Shown in pieces: positions 1-7,484 of a stretch of 24,786 nucleotides of DNA; position 1 is the stretch's first letter; the number at the start of each line of letters is the position of its first letter. Under the pieces are notes generated by a model. It was not told the origin of the DNA. It did no database searches and was given only the letters and a program-made list of their open reading frames with translations. The translations under genes were made by a program, and so were the position numbers. The DNA lies in contig JAQXMG010000069.1 of NCBI GenBank assembly GCA_029012525.1, forward strand, positions 1 through 24,786, read 5' to 3'. Source of the stretch: a bacterium. Lineage in GTDB: Bacteria; Bacillota_I; Bacilli_A; RF39; UBA660.

Positions 1-21
1 ATTATTTATTAGGTGGATTTT

Positions 22-267
22 ATGATAAAACAGTTATTTAACTATATAAGTGATAATAATTTAAAAATAATTTATTTAAATAATCAACTAGATATTGTAA
101 ATTATAAAAAAATCCTTATTTTTAATGATGATAAAATAAAAATTGATTGTTATAAAAAAAACATATCAATAATTGGGAATAATCTTACAATAAAAAAACT
201 TTATGATGACGAAGTTTTGGTGGAAGGCAATATAAAAGAAGTAAAATGGGAAGATTCTTATGAATAA
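22..267 (+). CDS. yqfC: YabP/YqfC-family sporulation protein
   Basis: This is a small (81 aa) basic, beta-strand-rich protein of the YabP/YqfC family. In Bacillus subtilis the family is tied to sporulation under mother-cell control. I recognise it from size, from the pattern of short beta strands (for example LVEGNIKEVKWED near the C-terminus) and from its place directly before yqfD. The reading frame opens at a GTG at 13, but an AGGTGG Shine-Dalgarno at 11-16 sits 5 nt before the ATG at 22, so 22 is the better start. It overlaps yqfD by 8 nt, implying translational coupling. Its promoter lies upstream of the window, so a sigma-E type signal cannot be checked. Confidence 0.78.
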   Translation: MIKQLFNYISDNNLKIIYLNNQLDIVNYKKILIFNDDKIKIDCYKKNISIIGNNLTIKKLYDDEVLVEGNIKEVKWEDSYE

Positions 268-1405
268 TTATTATAAAATAGAAATTAGTGGTAAGAATGT
301 TTCCCATATTTTTAATAGAATCCTAACAGAAAAAATAAATATTTTTGATGTTTCATATAAGAAAGATTTAATAACTTTAAGTGTAATTTATGAAGACTAT
401 CTAAAAATAAAAAAGTTAAATACTATCTACGAAATAAAAATAATAGAAATAAATGGTTTAAAAAAATATAAAAGTTTATATAAATTTTATAGATTATTTA
501 TTATTCTTTTCTTAATAAGTTTGGTTTTTATTTACATATATTCTAAAATAATTTTTAAGATTACAATAGATTGCCAAAATGAAGAATTGAAATCTATTGT
601 AAAGGAAGAATTAAAAAAAAATAATTTTTCAATATTTACTTTTCAAAAACCTTTTGAAAGAATAACAGAAATAAAAAATTTAATAAAAAGCAATAATAAA
701 GATCAAATAGAATGGATTGAGATAGAAAAAAATGGTGTATTTCATAATGTAAGTATTATTGAAAGAAAAAAAGAACAACTAGAAAATGATATAGCAAAAC
801 ATGATTTAGTAGCTAGTAAAAATGGAATTATTAAAGATATGTATATAACAAGTGGTGAAATATTAAAAAATAAAGGTGATTATGTTGCAAAAGGTGAAGT
901 AATAGTAAGTTCAAAGATAAAAAAAGGTGATGAAGTAAAAAATATTGTCGATGCTAAAGGGAAAGTATTTGCCGAAGTTTGGTATCGTGTTAAATTAAGT
1001 GCTCCATTAAAAACAAAAATTAAAGTAGTAAATGGTAGTGAAACTTTGCTTAATTTAAAAATTTTAGGTAAGAAAATTACAATTTTTAAATATCAAAATA
1101 AGAAAATAACTGAAGAACATAAAAAAATATTATTTAATAATAATATGTTTTCAATTCATTTAGAAAAGACAAATACCATAGAAGAACAAGAAAAAGCATA
1201 TTCTGAAGAAGAACTTCTTAAAATTATTTTATATCAAGCTGAAAAAAGTATTTTGGATAATTTGGATGAAAATGAGAAAATTTTATTACAAAAAACTTTG
1301 AAAAATACTATTAGAGATGATAAAATGTATGTAGAAGTATTTTTTAAAGTTTATGAGGACATTGCCTATGAAAAAGAATTCATAAACGAAGAAAAAACTG
1401 ATTAA
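260..1405 (+). CDS. yqfD: Sporulation protein YqfD
   Basis: YqfD is a membrane protein of the conserved yqfC-yqfD pair, linked to sporulation in Bacillus and Clostridia; its biochemical role is unsettled. The 381 aa length is close to the usual ~390-400. Residues 1-75 form a soluble domain. One hydrophobic segment lies at about 78-96, followed by a long C-terminal region predicted to be outside the membrane. That region includes the family-like stretch VASKNGIIKDMYITSGE and glycine-rich turns typical of YqfD. The start overlaps the end of yqfC by 8 nt. In B. subtilis and many Clostridia the next genes are phoH and the HD-hydrolase yqfF; here a VanZ-like gene follows and those two are absent. 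Confidence 0.85.
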   Translation: MNNYYKIEISGKNVSHIFNRILTEKINIFDVSYKKDLITLSVIYEDYLKIKKLNTIYEIKIIEINGLKKYKSLYKFYRLFIILFLISLVFIYIYSKIIFKITIDCQNEELKSIVKEELKKNNFSIFTFQKPFERITEIKNLIKSNNKDQIEWIEIEKNGVFHNVSIIERKKEQLENDIAKHDLVASKNGIIKDMYITSGEILKNKGDYVAKGEVIVSSKIKKGDEVKNIVDAKGKVFAEVWYRVKLSAPLKTKIKVVNGSETLLNLKILGKKITIFKYQNKKITEEHKKILFNNNMFSIHLEKTNTIEEQEKAYSEEELLKIILYQAEKSILDNLDENEKILLQKTLKNTIRDDKMYVEVFFKVYEDIAYEKEFINEEKTD

Positions 1406-1420
1406 TATTAAGGAGACATT

Positions 1421-2023
1421 ATGCTTATTGATTTAAAAGATATTTTAAAAAACATGCTAAATACAACATGGCCAATTATAGTTATTTCAATGGTTGTAAT
1501 TATAAGTCTTAGGATAACAGATATTTTGATAAAAAAAGAAAAAATAGTACTTTACAAAGAAATACTTAAGTTAGCATTCGTTCTATATATTTTATGTTTG
1601 TTCCAAATTGTATCTAAAGAAGATGTAAGTTATGGAGGAATAAATATTTTGCCATTCAAGGAAATGTTTAGGTACGATGTTGGCACATATCTTTTTTACA
1701 AAAATATTTTAGGTAATTTGCTCTTATTTATGCCATATGGTTTTTTTATAGGATATTTTTTAAATATTAATAAGTCTTATATTATATTTATTCTATCAAT
1801 AATCGCGAGTGCTTCAATTGAAATAACTCAACTTTATATTGGCAGAGTATTTGATGTTGATGATATAATATTAAATGTAATTGGAGCACTATTTGGCTTT
1901 GCAATATATAGATTAATATATAAATTTAACAGCAAAATACCAGAAAAATATAGAAAAAATTGGTTGTTAGATATTATAATAGTTATCATAATTATATTAG
2001 TAGTGAGGTTTATTGTTTTATGA
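1421..2023 (+). CDS. VanZ-like family membrane protein
   Basis: This 200 aa multi-pass membrane protein is of the VanZ-like family (named after the teicoplanin-resistance accessory gene; most members have no known function). Hydrophobic segments lie at about 16-34, 46-63, 97-114, 118-137, 148-166 and 182-199. Family signatures are visible: GNLLLFMPYGFF at 98-109, then IEITQLYIGRVFDVDDI at 133-149 with conserved Glu, Gln and Asp, and a following NVIGALFG. An AGGAG Shine-Dalgarno at 1411-1415 precedes the ATG. Its stop overlaps the ybeY start as ATGA, so the two are coupled. A role in envelope homeostasis or glycopeptide tolerance is only inference. Confidence 0.85.
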   Translation: MLIDLKDILKNMLNTTWPIIVISMVVIISLRITDILIKKEKIVLYKEILKLAFVLYILCLFQIVSKEDVSYGGINILPFKEMFRYDVGTYLFYKNILGNLLLFMPYGFFIGYFLNINKSYIIFILSIIASASIEITQLYIGRVFDVDDIILNVIGALFGFAIYRLIYKFNSKIPEKYRKNWLLDIIIVIIIILVVRFIVL

Positions 2024-2472
2024 AAAAGTTTAATATTTATAATGAGACGGATGAAAATCTAAAAAAGGAAATTTTTTACATAAGAAAGATTTTGAAACAT
2101 GCAATAAAATATGAAAATTTAGATAAAGTTTATTTTAATTTAATAATAGTTGATAATGATTACATTCATAATTTAAATAAAGAATATAGAAAAATTGATA
2201 GAGAAACAGATGTTATTACCTTTGCTCTAGAAGATTATGATAAAAAGAGTTATAATAATATCAGAGTTCTAGGCGATATTTATATATCAATAGATAGGGC
2301 AAAAATTCAAGCAATTGAATATGGTCATTCATTAACAAGGGAATTGTGCTTTTTATCTGTTCATGGTTTGTTGCATTTACTAGGTTATGATCATATGAAA
2401 AAAAGTGATGAAGAAATAATGTTTAAAAAACAGGAGATGATATTAGATGGAAAAAAATTTTCAAAAAGATAA
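2020..2472 (+). CDS. ybeY: Endoribonuclease YbeY (16S rRNA maturation)
   Basis: YbeY is a zinc-dependent endoribonuclease needed for 16S rRNA 3'-end maturation and ribosome quality control. The 150 aa length fits the family. The metal site HGLLHLLGYDH spans residues 115-125 (His115, His119, His125), and the upstream ETDVITFAL (62-70) and LGDIYIS (84-90) blocks are typical. An in-frame GTG at 1960 would add 20 residues buried inside the VanZ gene. The ATG at 2020 matches the normal N-terminus, overlaps the VanZ stop as ATGA, and has GTGAGG about 11 nt upstream. The gene overlaps dgkA by 26 nt. Confidence 0.95.
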   Translation: MKKFNIYNETDENLKKEIFYIRKILKHAIKYENLDKVYFNLIIVDNDYIHNLNKEYRKIDRETDVITFALEDYDKKSYNNIRVLGDIYISIDRAKIQAIEYGHSLTRELCFLSVHGLLHLLGYDHMKKSDEEIMFKKQEMILDGKKFSKR

Positions 2473-2851
2473 GCTAAAGAAAAAATCATTTAAAAGATTT
2501 ATTCATTCTTTTAAATATGCTTTAGAAGGAATAAAATATGCATTTTATAATGAAGTCAATATTTTTGTAATGATTATAATAGCTATTGTATCAGTTATTT
2601 TAGGAGCAATCTTAAAGCTTAGTTATGTAGAATGTTTAGTTGTAGTATTATTAATTGGTGTAATTCTTTCTCTTGAACTTATTAATACTGCAATTGAAGC
2701 TGTAGTTGATTTAGCAACAGAAAAAATGCATGCTAAGGCAAAAGTGGCAAAAGATTGTGCCAGTGGAGCAGTAGCGGTTATGTCAATTTTTGCAATTATT
2801 CTTGGTTTAATGATTTATTTACCAAAGATAATAGAATTATTTACGAGGTAG
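2447..2851 (+). CDS. dgkA: Diacylglycerol/undecaprenol kinase family protein
   Basis: This is a small integral membrane kinase of the DgkA family. In Gram-positives it usually phosphorylates undecaprenol, which recycles the lipid carrier for cell-wall synthesis. The 134 aa protein has an amphipathic N-terminus (SFKYALEGIKYAFYNE, 21-36), three hydrophobic helices at about 37-55, 60-80 and 106-126, and the catalytic block ELINTAIEAVVDL (77-89) followed by AKDCASGAV (101-109). An AGGAG at 2432-2436 lies inside ybeY and sets this ATG. The order ybeY-dgkA-cdd-era is the classical Firmicutes arrangement. Undecaprenol is the more likely substrate by lineage, but the sequence does not prove it. Confidence 0.92.
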   Translation: MEKNFQKDKLKKKSFKRFIHSFKYALEGIKYAFYNEVNIFVMIIIAIVSVILGAILKLSYVECLVVVLLIGVILSLELINTAIEAVVDLATEKMHAKAKVAKDCASGAVAVMSIFAIILGLMIYLPKIIELFTR

Positions 2852-2854
2852 ATT

Positions 2855-3241
2855 ATGGAAGAAGAATTAAAAAAATTATTAGAAAACTCATATGCTAATT
2901 ACTCTAATTTTAAAGTAAGTGCTTTATTATATACGAAAGATGGAAGAAAATTTTGCGGTGTAAATGTTGAAAATGCAAGTTATGGCGCTACAATATGTGC
3001 TGAAAGAAGTGCTATTGTAAATGCAATATCAAATGGTGTTAAACCACATGAATTTTCTAAAATATGTATTATGAATAGTAGTGAAAAAATAGCAACTCCT
3101 TGTTTTTTATGCAGACAAGTATTCGAAGAAATGTTTGATTCAGAAATGCCAGTTGTTTGTTATAATTTTAATGGCGAAAGTATAACTTACAAGGTAAAAG
3201 ATTTATGTGCTTTTCCATTTGGAGAGGATAATTTAGAATGA
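2855..3241 (+). CDS. cdd: Cytidine deaminase
   Basis: Cytidine deaminase converts cytidine and deoxycytidine to uridine and deoxyuridine for pyrimidine salvage; it is a cytosolic zinc enzyme. The protein is 128 aa, the usual size of tetrameric Cdd. The zinc and catalytic residues are present as CAERSAI (Cys48, Glu50) and PCFLCRQ (Cys83, Cys86). The NVENASYG block at 37-44 matches the substrate-binding region. The usual PCGxCRQ glycine is replaced by Phe84, a mild deviation. A GAGGTAG Shine-Dalgarno overlaps the dgkA stop, and the cdd stop overlaps the era start (ATGA at 3238-3241). Confidence 0.95.
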   Translation: MEEELKKLLENSYANYSNFKVSALLYTKDGRKFCGVNVENASYGATICAERSAIVNAISNGVKPHEFSKICIMNSSEKIATPCFLCRQVFEEMFDSEMPVVCYNFNGESITYKVKDLCAFPFGEDNLE

Positions 3242-4119
3242 AAGTAGGATTTGTAAGTATTGTAGGAAGACCTAATGTTGGTAAATCAACACTTTTAAAT
3301 AGAATTTTAAAGACTCATCTTGCTATAACAAGTGATAAGGTAGGAACAACAAGAAATAATATATTAGGTGTTTATAATGATTCATCTTCACAAATTATTT
3401 TTGTGGATACACCTGGAATTGCCAAAGCAAATGATAAATTAGGAGAAGTTTTAAATAGTTTAGCTTATTCATCTTTTTCAAATGATTTAGTTTTGTTTTT
3501 AGTAGATATAGCAAGTGGATTTGGTCCAAATGATAAAAAAATTCTTGAAAAATTAAAACAAGATGATCAAAAAGTAATACTTGTTTTAAATAAAATAGAT
3601 TTAATAAAAAAAGAGGAACTATTTAGAAAAATATTGGAATTAAAAGATTTGTATAATTTTACAGATATTGTGCCTATTTCATCAATAAAAAATGATAATG
3701 TTGATGAGCTTTTAAAGGTAATTAAGGATAATTTGCTTGAAGGAGAAAAGTTATTTGAAGAAGACTTTTTTACGAATATTAATGAAAAATATTATGTGAG
3801 TGAAATAATAAGAGAAAAAGTTCTTAACTTAACAAGACAAGAAGTTCCTCATAGTGTTTCATGTTATGTTTTAAAAATGGAATTTAGTAAAGAAAAAATT
3901 ATTATAACAGCAACAATTGTTGTTGATCGTGATAATTTAAAAGGAATAATAATAGGAAAAAATGGACGTATGTTAAAGGAAATAGGAACAGAAGCACGTA
4001 AGGATTTGGAAAACTATTACAATAAAAAAGTATATTTAGATCTGTTTGTTAAGGTAATTGAAGATTGGAGAAGTAAAGAATCAGTAATTAAAGAATTATT
4101 AAATTTAGAAGATGACTAA
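3238..4119 (+). CDS. era: GTPase Era
   Basis: Era is a GTPase that binds the 3' end of 16S rRNA and acts in 30S assembly. The 293 aa protein has the full layout. The G domain shows GRPNVGKST (10-18), the TTRN switch (37-40), DTPG (57-60) and NKID (118-121). The C-terminal KH domain has IIIGKNGRMLKEIG at 237-250. The start overlaps the cdd stop by 4 nt. No terminator is seen before the following yqzL/recO genes, so it is probably part of the same transcript as ybeY, which also acts on 16S rRNA 3' processing. Confidence 0.97.
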   Translation: MKVGFVSIVGRPNVGKSTLLNRILKTHLAITSDKVGTTRNNILGVYNDSSSQIIFVDTPGIAKANDKLGEVLNSLAYSSFSNDLVLFLVDIASGFGPNDKKILEKLKQDDQKVILVLNKIDLIKKEELFRKILELKDLYNFTDIVPISSIKNDNVDELLKVIKDNLLEGEKLFEEDFFTNINEKYYVSEIIREKVLNLTRQEVPHSVSCYVLKMEFSKEKIIITATIVVDRDNLKGIIIGKNGRMLKEIGTEARKDLENYYNKKVYLDLFVKVIEDWRSKESVIKELLNLEDD

Positions 4120-4159
4120 AAAACAAAAAAACTCACCATTATAATTGTAGGTGATAATT

Positions 4160-4285
4160 ATGAAAAATTTACTATGGGATTTATTTAAGAAAACAGGTGA
4201 CTATAAGTATTACTTGTTTTTTAAAGAATTGGAGAAAGATAGTTCATATGAAAATAGAAAAAATAGAGGGAATAATAATAAGTGA
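4160..4285 (+). CDS. yqzL: YqzL-family small protein
   Basis: A 41 aa open frame reads MKNLLWDLFKKTGDYKYYLF and then FKELEKDSSY. This matches the YqzL-type pattern of Trp, a TG pair, a Tyr-Leu pair and KELE. YqzL is a tiny protein of unknown function that sits between era and recO in B. subtilis and relatives, which is exactly where this lies. The ATG at 4160 is preceded by AGGTGA at 4149-4154. Its last 38 nt overlap the recO start in another frame. It is short enough to be missed by length-filtered gene finders. Identification rests on pattern and position, not on a database match. Confidence 0.75.
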   Translation: MKNLLWDLFKKTGDYKYYLFFKELEKDSSYENRKNRGNNNK

Positions 4286-4979
4286 TGTAAATTTTAAAGA
4301 ATCTAGTAAAATTTTGAATGTTTATACTAAAGATCATGGACTTATTGGAATTATATCAAAAGGATGTAGAAATTTAAAATCAAGTCTTAGAAGTGTAAGC
4401 TCAAAACTTACTTATGGTGTATTTAATGTTTACTATAAAGAACAAGGATTGTCTACTTTAATTAGTGTTGACATAATAGATCCTTTTATAAATATAAAAA
4501 AGGATTTGAGTAAAATTGGATTTGCTACTTATTTAATTGATTTGACCAATCAAGTTTTAAAAGAAGCAAATAGTGAAACTATTTTTGACATTTTAATATC
4601 TGCATTAAAAAAAATAAATGATGGTTTTGATTCTATTATTATAACAAATATCGCAGAATTAAAATATTTAAATTTTTTAGGTGTAATGCCTGTTATTGAC
4701 TGCTGCTGCAATTGTGGTAGTAATAAAGATATTATAACAATAAATGGTGATGCTGGTGGTTATTTGTGTAAAAATTGTTATAAAAATGAATATATAGTAG
4801 ATCAAAAAACTATAAAATTAATTAGAATGTTTAATTATGTAGATATATCTAAAATAAGGGAACTAAATATATCTGACAAAAATAAAAATGAAATAAATAA
4901 ATTTTTAGAGGATTACTATGATAGATATACCGGATTATACTTAAAATCAAAAGATTTTTTAAAACAATTAAGAAATTAG
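4248..4979 (+). CDS. recO: DNA repair protein RecO
   Basis: RecO works with RecF and RecR to load RecA on SSB-coated single-stranded DNA. The chosen start at 4248 gives 243 aa beginning MKIEKIEGIIISDVNFKESS, the standard RecO N-terminal OB fold. A GGAGAAAG Shine-Dalgarno lies at 4231-4238. The frame is open back to 4197, but the extra 17 residues do not resemble the family. The C-terminal zinc site is visible as CCCNCG (152-157) with CKNC (174-177), separated by a short loop. The three consecutive cysteines are slightly unusual. It follows era and yqzL as in Bacillus. Confidence 0.93.
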   Translation: MKIEKIEGIIISDVNFKESSKILNVYTKDHGLIGIISKGCRNLKSSLRSVSSKLTYGVFNVYYKEQGLSTLISVDIIDPFINIKKDLSKIGFATYLIDLTNQVLKEANSETIFDILISALKKINDGFDSIIITNIAELKYLNFLGVMPVIDCCCNCGSNKDIITINGDAGGYLCKNCYKNEYIVDQKTIKLIRMFNYVDISKIRELNISDKNKNEINKFLEDYYDRYTGLYLKSKDFLKQLRN

Positions 4980-4989
4980 CAAAAAAATG

Positions 4990-5018
4990 TTGTAATTTTA
5001 ATAATTTTATTGTATAAT
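4990..5018 (+). promoter_or_regulatory. Sigma-A promoter for rpmF
   Basis: TTGTAA at 4990-4995 and a perfect TATAAT at 5013-5018 are separated by 17 nt. The pair lies just after the recO stop and about 50 nt upstream of the rpmF ATG, so rpmF can be transcribed independently of the upstream run. Confidence 0.7.
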
Positions 5019-5066
5019 TTAAAAAGCAATTGATTATTAAGTCAAAAAAGAAGAAGGAGTGATAAT

Positions 5067-5246
5067 ATGGCAGTTCCAAAACATAAAGTTTCTAAAACAA
5101 GAGGTAGAACCCATAGAGCAAATTTAGCTTTAACTAAAAAAGAAACAACAACTTGTCCTAATTGTGGCGCTGTAATTAGACCACACCGTGTTTGCAAAGC
5201 ATGTGGCAGTTATAAAGGAAATAAAGTAATCGATGAAGAAAAATAA
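5067..5246 (+). CDS. rpmF: 50S ribosomal protein L32
   Basis: This is the 59 aa large-subunit ribosomal protein L32. It opens with the hallmark MAVPKHKVSKTRGRTHRA. It is the zinc-binding (C+) form, with CPNC (30-33) and CKAC (43-46) around VIRPHRV. An AAGAAGGAGTG Shine-Dalgarno at 5051-5060 precedes the ATG. In many bacteria rpmF follows the DUF177 gene yceD and precedes plsX; neither is next to it here. It stands alone between a consensus promoter and an intrinsic terminator. Confidence 0.97.
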   Translation: MAVPKHKVSKTRGRTHRANLALTKKETTTCPNCGAVIRPHRVCKACGSYKGNKVIDEEK

Positions 5247-5279
5247 AATGCTTATTTATTAATAATGAGCATTTTTATT
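5245..5279 (+). terminator. Intrinsic terminator after rpmF
   Basis: AAAATGCT (5245-5252) pairs with AGCATTTT (5268-5275). The stem extends inward with weaker A-T pairs and is followed by a U-rich tract. It begins at the rpmF stop codon. Confidence 0.75.
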
Positions 5280-5312
5280 TTCATTTTATGTTATAATGTT
5301 AGTGGTGATGTT

Positions 5313-6167
5313 ATGGAGTTAGTAAAGAATTTTAAAGACTATGAGATAATTTCTATGTCTAAAGGAGAAAAACTGGAAAGATGGGGTAAATACTTTTTTT
5401 TAAGACCAGATCCTGAAATAATTTGGGAAGAAGAAATGAATCTTAGTAAATTAGATGCTCACTATCATAGAAATAAGTCTGGTGGTGGATACTGGGAGTA
5501 TTTAAATAATGTTCCAGAAAATTTTACAATTAATTACAAAGATTTAAAATTCAATGTAAAGTTGATGGGATTTAAACATACTGGTATATTTCCCGAACAA
5601 AGTATAAATTGGGACTATATAAGGGAAAAGATAAAGAAAGAACAAAGAACAATCAAAGTTTTAAACCTTTTTGGTTATACAGGATGTGCTAGCATTGCTT
5701 GTTTAAGCGAAAATGCAGAGGTTGTTCATGTTGATGCATCAAAAGGAACTATTGATTTGTGCAAGGAAAATGTAAGATTAAATCATTTCGAAGATAGAAA
5801 AATAAGATATATTGTAGATGACTGCGTCAAATTTGTTGAAAGAGAATTAAGACGTGGTAATAAATATGATGCAATAATAATGGATCCACCATCGTTTGGT
5901 AGAGGTTCTAATAAAGAAGTTTGGGATATCAATAAAGATTTATTTAATTTGGTATCTTTATGTAGCAAAATTTTAAGTGATGATCCAATTTTTTTCTTAA
6001 TTAATACTTATACAACAGGTCTTTCAAAAACGGTTATTGAAAATGTCTTAGCTTTAACCGTTGGAAAAAAATACCAAGGTAAGATAACAAGTTATGAACT
6101 TGGAATAAAAGGAAGAGATAATTTAATCCTTCCTTGTGGAGAAACATGTAGATGGGAAAAGATTTAA
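5313..6167 (+). CDS. Class I SAM-dependent (rRNA) methyltransferase
   Basis: This 284 aa protein belongs to the RlmI/RlmL-like SAM-dependent methyltransferase group, whose known members make m5C or m7G in 23S rRNA. An N-terminal strand-rich part (1-110, including FKHTGIFPEQ at 87-96) precedes the Rossmann domain. That domain has motif I VLNLFGYTG (116-124), the acidic ribose-binding VHVDAS (138-143) and motif IV DPPSFGRG (191-198). No PUA domain is present, unlike RlmI. The frame is open from 5265, but the ATG at 5313 after GGTGATG is the natural start, and the upstream part is the rpmF terminator. A TATAAT at 5292-5297 may be its -10. It overlaps the next gene by 16 nt. The target base is not determinable. 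Confidence 0.85.
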   Translation: MELVKNFKDYEIISMSKGEKLERWGKYFFLRPDPEIIWEEEMNLSKLDAHYHRNKSGGGYWEYLNNVPENFTINYKDLKFNVKLMGFKHTGIFPEQSINWDYIREKIKKEQRTIKVLNLFGYTGCASIACLSENAEVVHVDASKGTIDLCKENVRLNHFEDRKIRYIVDDCVKFVERELRRGNKYDAIIMDPPSFGRGSNKEVWDINKDLFNLVSLCSKILSDDPIFFLINTYTTGLSKTVIENVLALTVGKKYQGKITSYELGIKGRDNLILPCGETCRWEKI

Positions 6168-6814
6168 ATATTTTATATGAAGATAATCATTTAATAGTAG
6201 TAGAAAAACCATTTAACGTTCTTTCACAAGCAGATGATACTAAAGACATTGATATGTTAACAATTGTAAAAAATTATTTAAAAGAAAAATATAATAAACC
6301 TGGGAATGTATATTTAGGACTTGTTCATAGACTTGATAGACCAACTGGAGGAATAATGGTCTTTGCAAAGACAAGTAAAGCTGCATCTCGTTTATCTAAA
6401 GATATAAGAGAAAATAAATTTACTAAAAAATATTTAGCAGTAGTTCATGGCAAATTAAAAGAACCAAAAGGGGTTTTAGAAAATTATTTGCTTAAAAATT
6501 CTGATAATACAAGTATTGTAACAGATGAAAAACATGGTAAATATGCAAAACTTTCTTATGAAATGCTTGATTATAAAAATAATTTGACTCTTGTCAGCAT
6601 TACTTTAGAAACAGGAAGACATCACCAGATAAGAGTTCAATTTGCAAATATTAAAAATCCATTATATGGAGATCAAAGGTATGGATCAAATGATAAAAAA
6701 CAACTTGCACTTTACGCATATTACTTAAGCTTTAACCATCCTGTAACTAAAGAAAAATTAGAGTTTATAAATTTTCCTAAAAAAGAAGGAATATGGGGTT
6801 TATTTATAAAATAA
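6152..6814 (+). CDS. RluA-family pseudouridine synthase
   Basis: This is a pseudouridine synthase acting on rRNA or tRNA. The signature HRLDRPTGGIMVFAKT (59-74) contains catalytic Asp62, and the later TGRHHQIRVQF is the standard RluA C-terminal motif. At 220 aa it lacks the S4 RNA-binding domain of RluD and is like the compact RluA/RluC-type single-domain enzymes. The N-terminus ILYEDNHLIVVEKPFNVLSQ is typical. The start overlaps the preceding methyltransferase gene by 16 nt, with GGAG at 6138-6141, so two RNA-modification genes are coupled. The site modified cannot be told from sequence. Confidence 0.92.
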   Translation: MGKDLNILYEDNHLIVVEKPFNVLSQADDTKDIDMLTIVKNYLKEKYNKPGNVYLGLVHRLDRPTGGIMVFAKTSKAASRLSKDIRENKFTKKYLAVVHGKLKEPKGVLENYLLKNSDNTSIVTDEKHGKYAKLSYEMLDYKNNLTLVSITLETGRHHQIRVQFANIKNPLYGDQRYGSNDKKQLALYAYYLSFNHPVTKEKLEFINFPKKEGIWGLFIK

Positions 6815-6833
6815 AATTTAAAGAGGTAAGGAT

Positions 6834-7484
6834 ATGAAAGAAGACATTTTTAAAGTAAGATTTTTAGAAAAATATAATTATACACTAAAAAATATGGATA
6901 TAATAAATGCTTTATATTATGGTAATAGTGACCATTCAAGTTTTTATGAAACTATGGAACATTTATTATTTGATAATGATGATTTAAATGATAATGAGTC
7001 CTATAAACATTTAGAATTTGTAAAAAGTTTTAAAGGTATTTTGATTGGAAAGTATCTAGAAAAATACAAAAAAGAAAAAACAATGTATTATAGAAATTGC
7101 TTAGAAATGACACCAAAAAATAATGAAAAAAGTAGAGAATATTTTAATTCTAAAATAAATAAAATTGAAGCCTTAACTGTAGAAGAATTTGTCAAAAAAA
7201 TGGATTTTTATCAATTTATTAATATTATGTATTCATATATTTATAAACAACCAAAGAATTCTAAAAATAGGCAAAAAAAATTAGATGTGGTATGTTTATA
7301 TGCTTTGTTTTGTAAAGAATTTAATAAAGATTATAAAAGCGATGAAGCAGTTGATAACCCTGTTATTAGAAATAGAAAAGAATACGTTAAAAATAACGAG
7401 TATATAGATTATTTTAGTGAAAACTTAGAAACATTTAACGAAGAAATTGTAAGACAAAGAAAAAATAATGAAAATAGAAATTAA
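6834..7484 (+). CDS. Hypothetical protein (unrecognised)
   Basis: I do not recognise this 216 aa protein. It is hydrophilic, rich in Lys, Asn, Tyr and Glu, with no signal peptide, membrane segment or metal motif. It looks mainly helical and cytosolic. Charged segments occur at about 75-110 and in the C-terminal tail. An AAAGAGGTAAGG Shine-Dalgarno at 6819-6830 gives a secure start. The last 17 nt overlap the start of the YgjP-type metallopeptidase gene, so the two are translationally coupled and may act together. Base composition resembles its neighbours. Confidence 0.75.
   Translation: MKEDIFKVRFLEKYNYTLKNMDIINALYYGNSDHSSFYETMEHLLFDNDDLNDNESYKHLEFVKSFKGILIGKYLEKYKKEKTMYYRNCLEMTPKNNEKSREYFNSKINKIEALTVEEFVKKMDFYQFINIMYSYIYKQPKNSKNRQKKLDVVCLYALFCKEFNKDYKSDEAVDNPVIRNRKEYVKNNEYIDYFSENLETFNEEIVRQRKNNENRN

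Noticed and set aside
4131..4155. TCACC...GGTGA inverted repeat between era and yqzL, possibly a terminator or attenuator.
   Set aside because: The stem is only 5 bp, there is no U tract, and the 3' arm is the yqzL Shine-Dalgarno. It is too weak to call.
5019..5066. Possible structured leader before rpmF.
   Set aside because: The ~45-nt stretch shows no convincing stem beyond A-T pairs.
4849..5079. Minus-strand open frame of 76 codons across the recO end and the rpmF promoter, and other minus-strand frames.
   Set aside because: They lie opposite confident + strand genes or promoters, lack ribosome sites, and have compositions expected for antisense of AT-rich genes.
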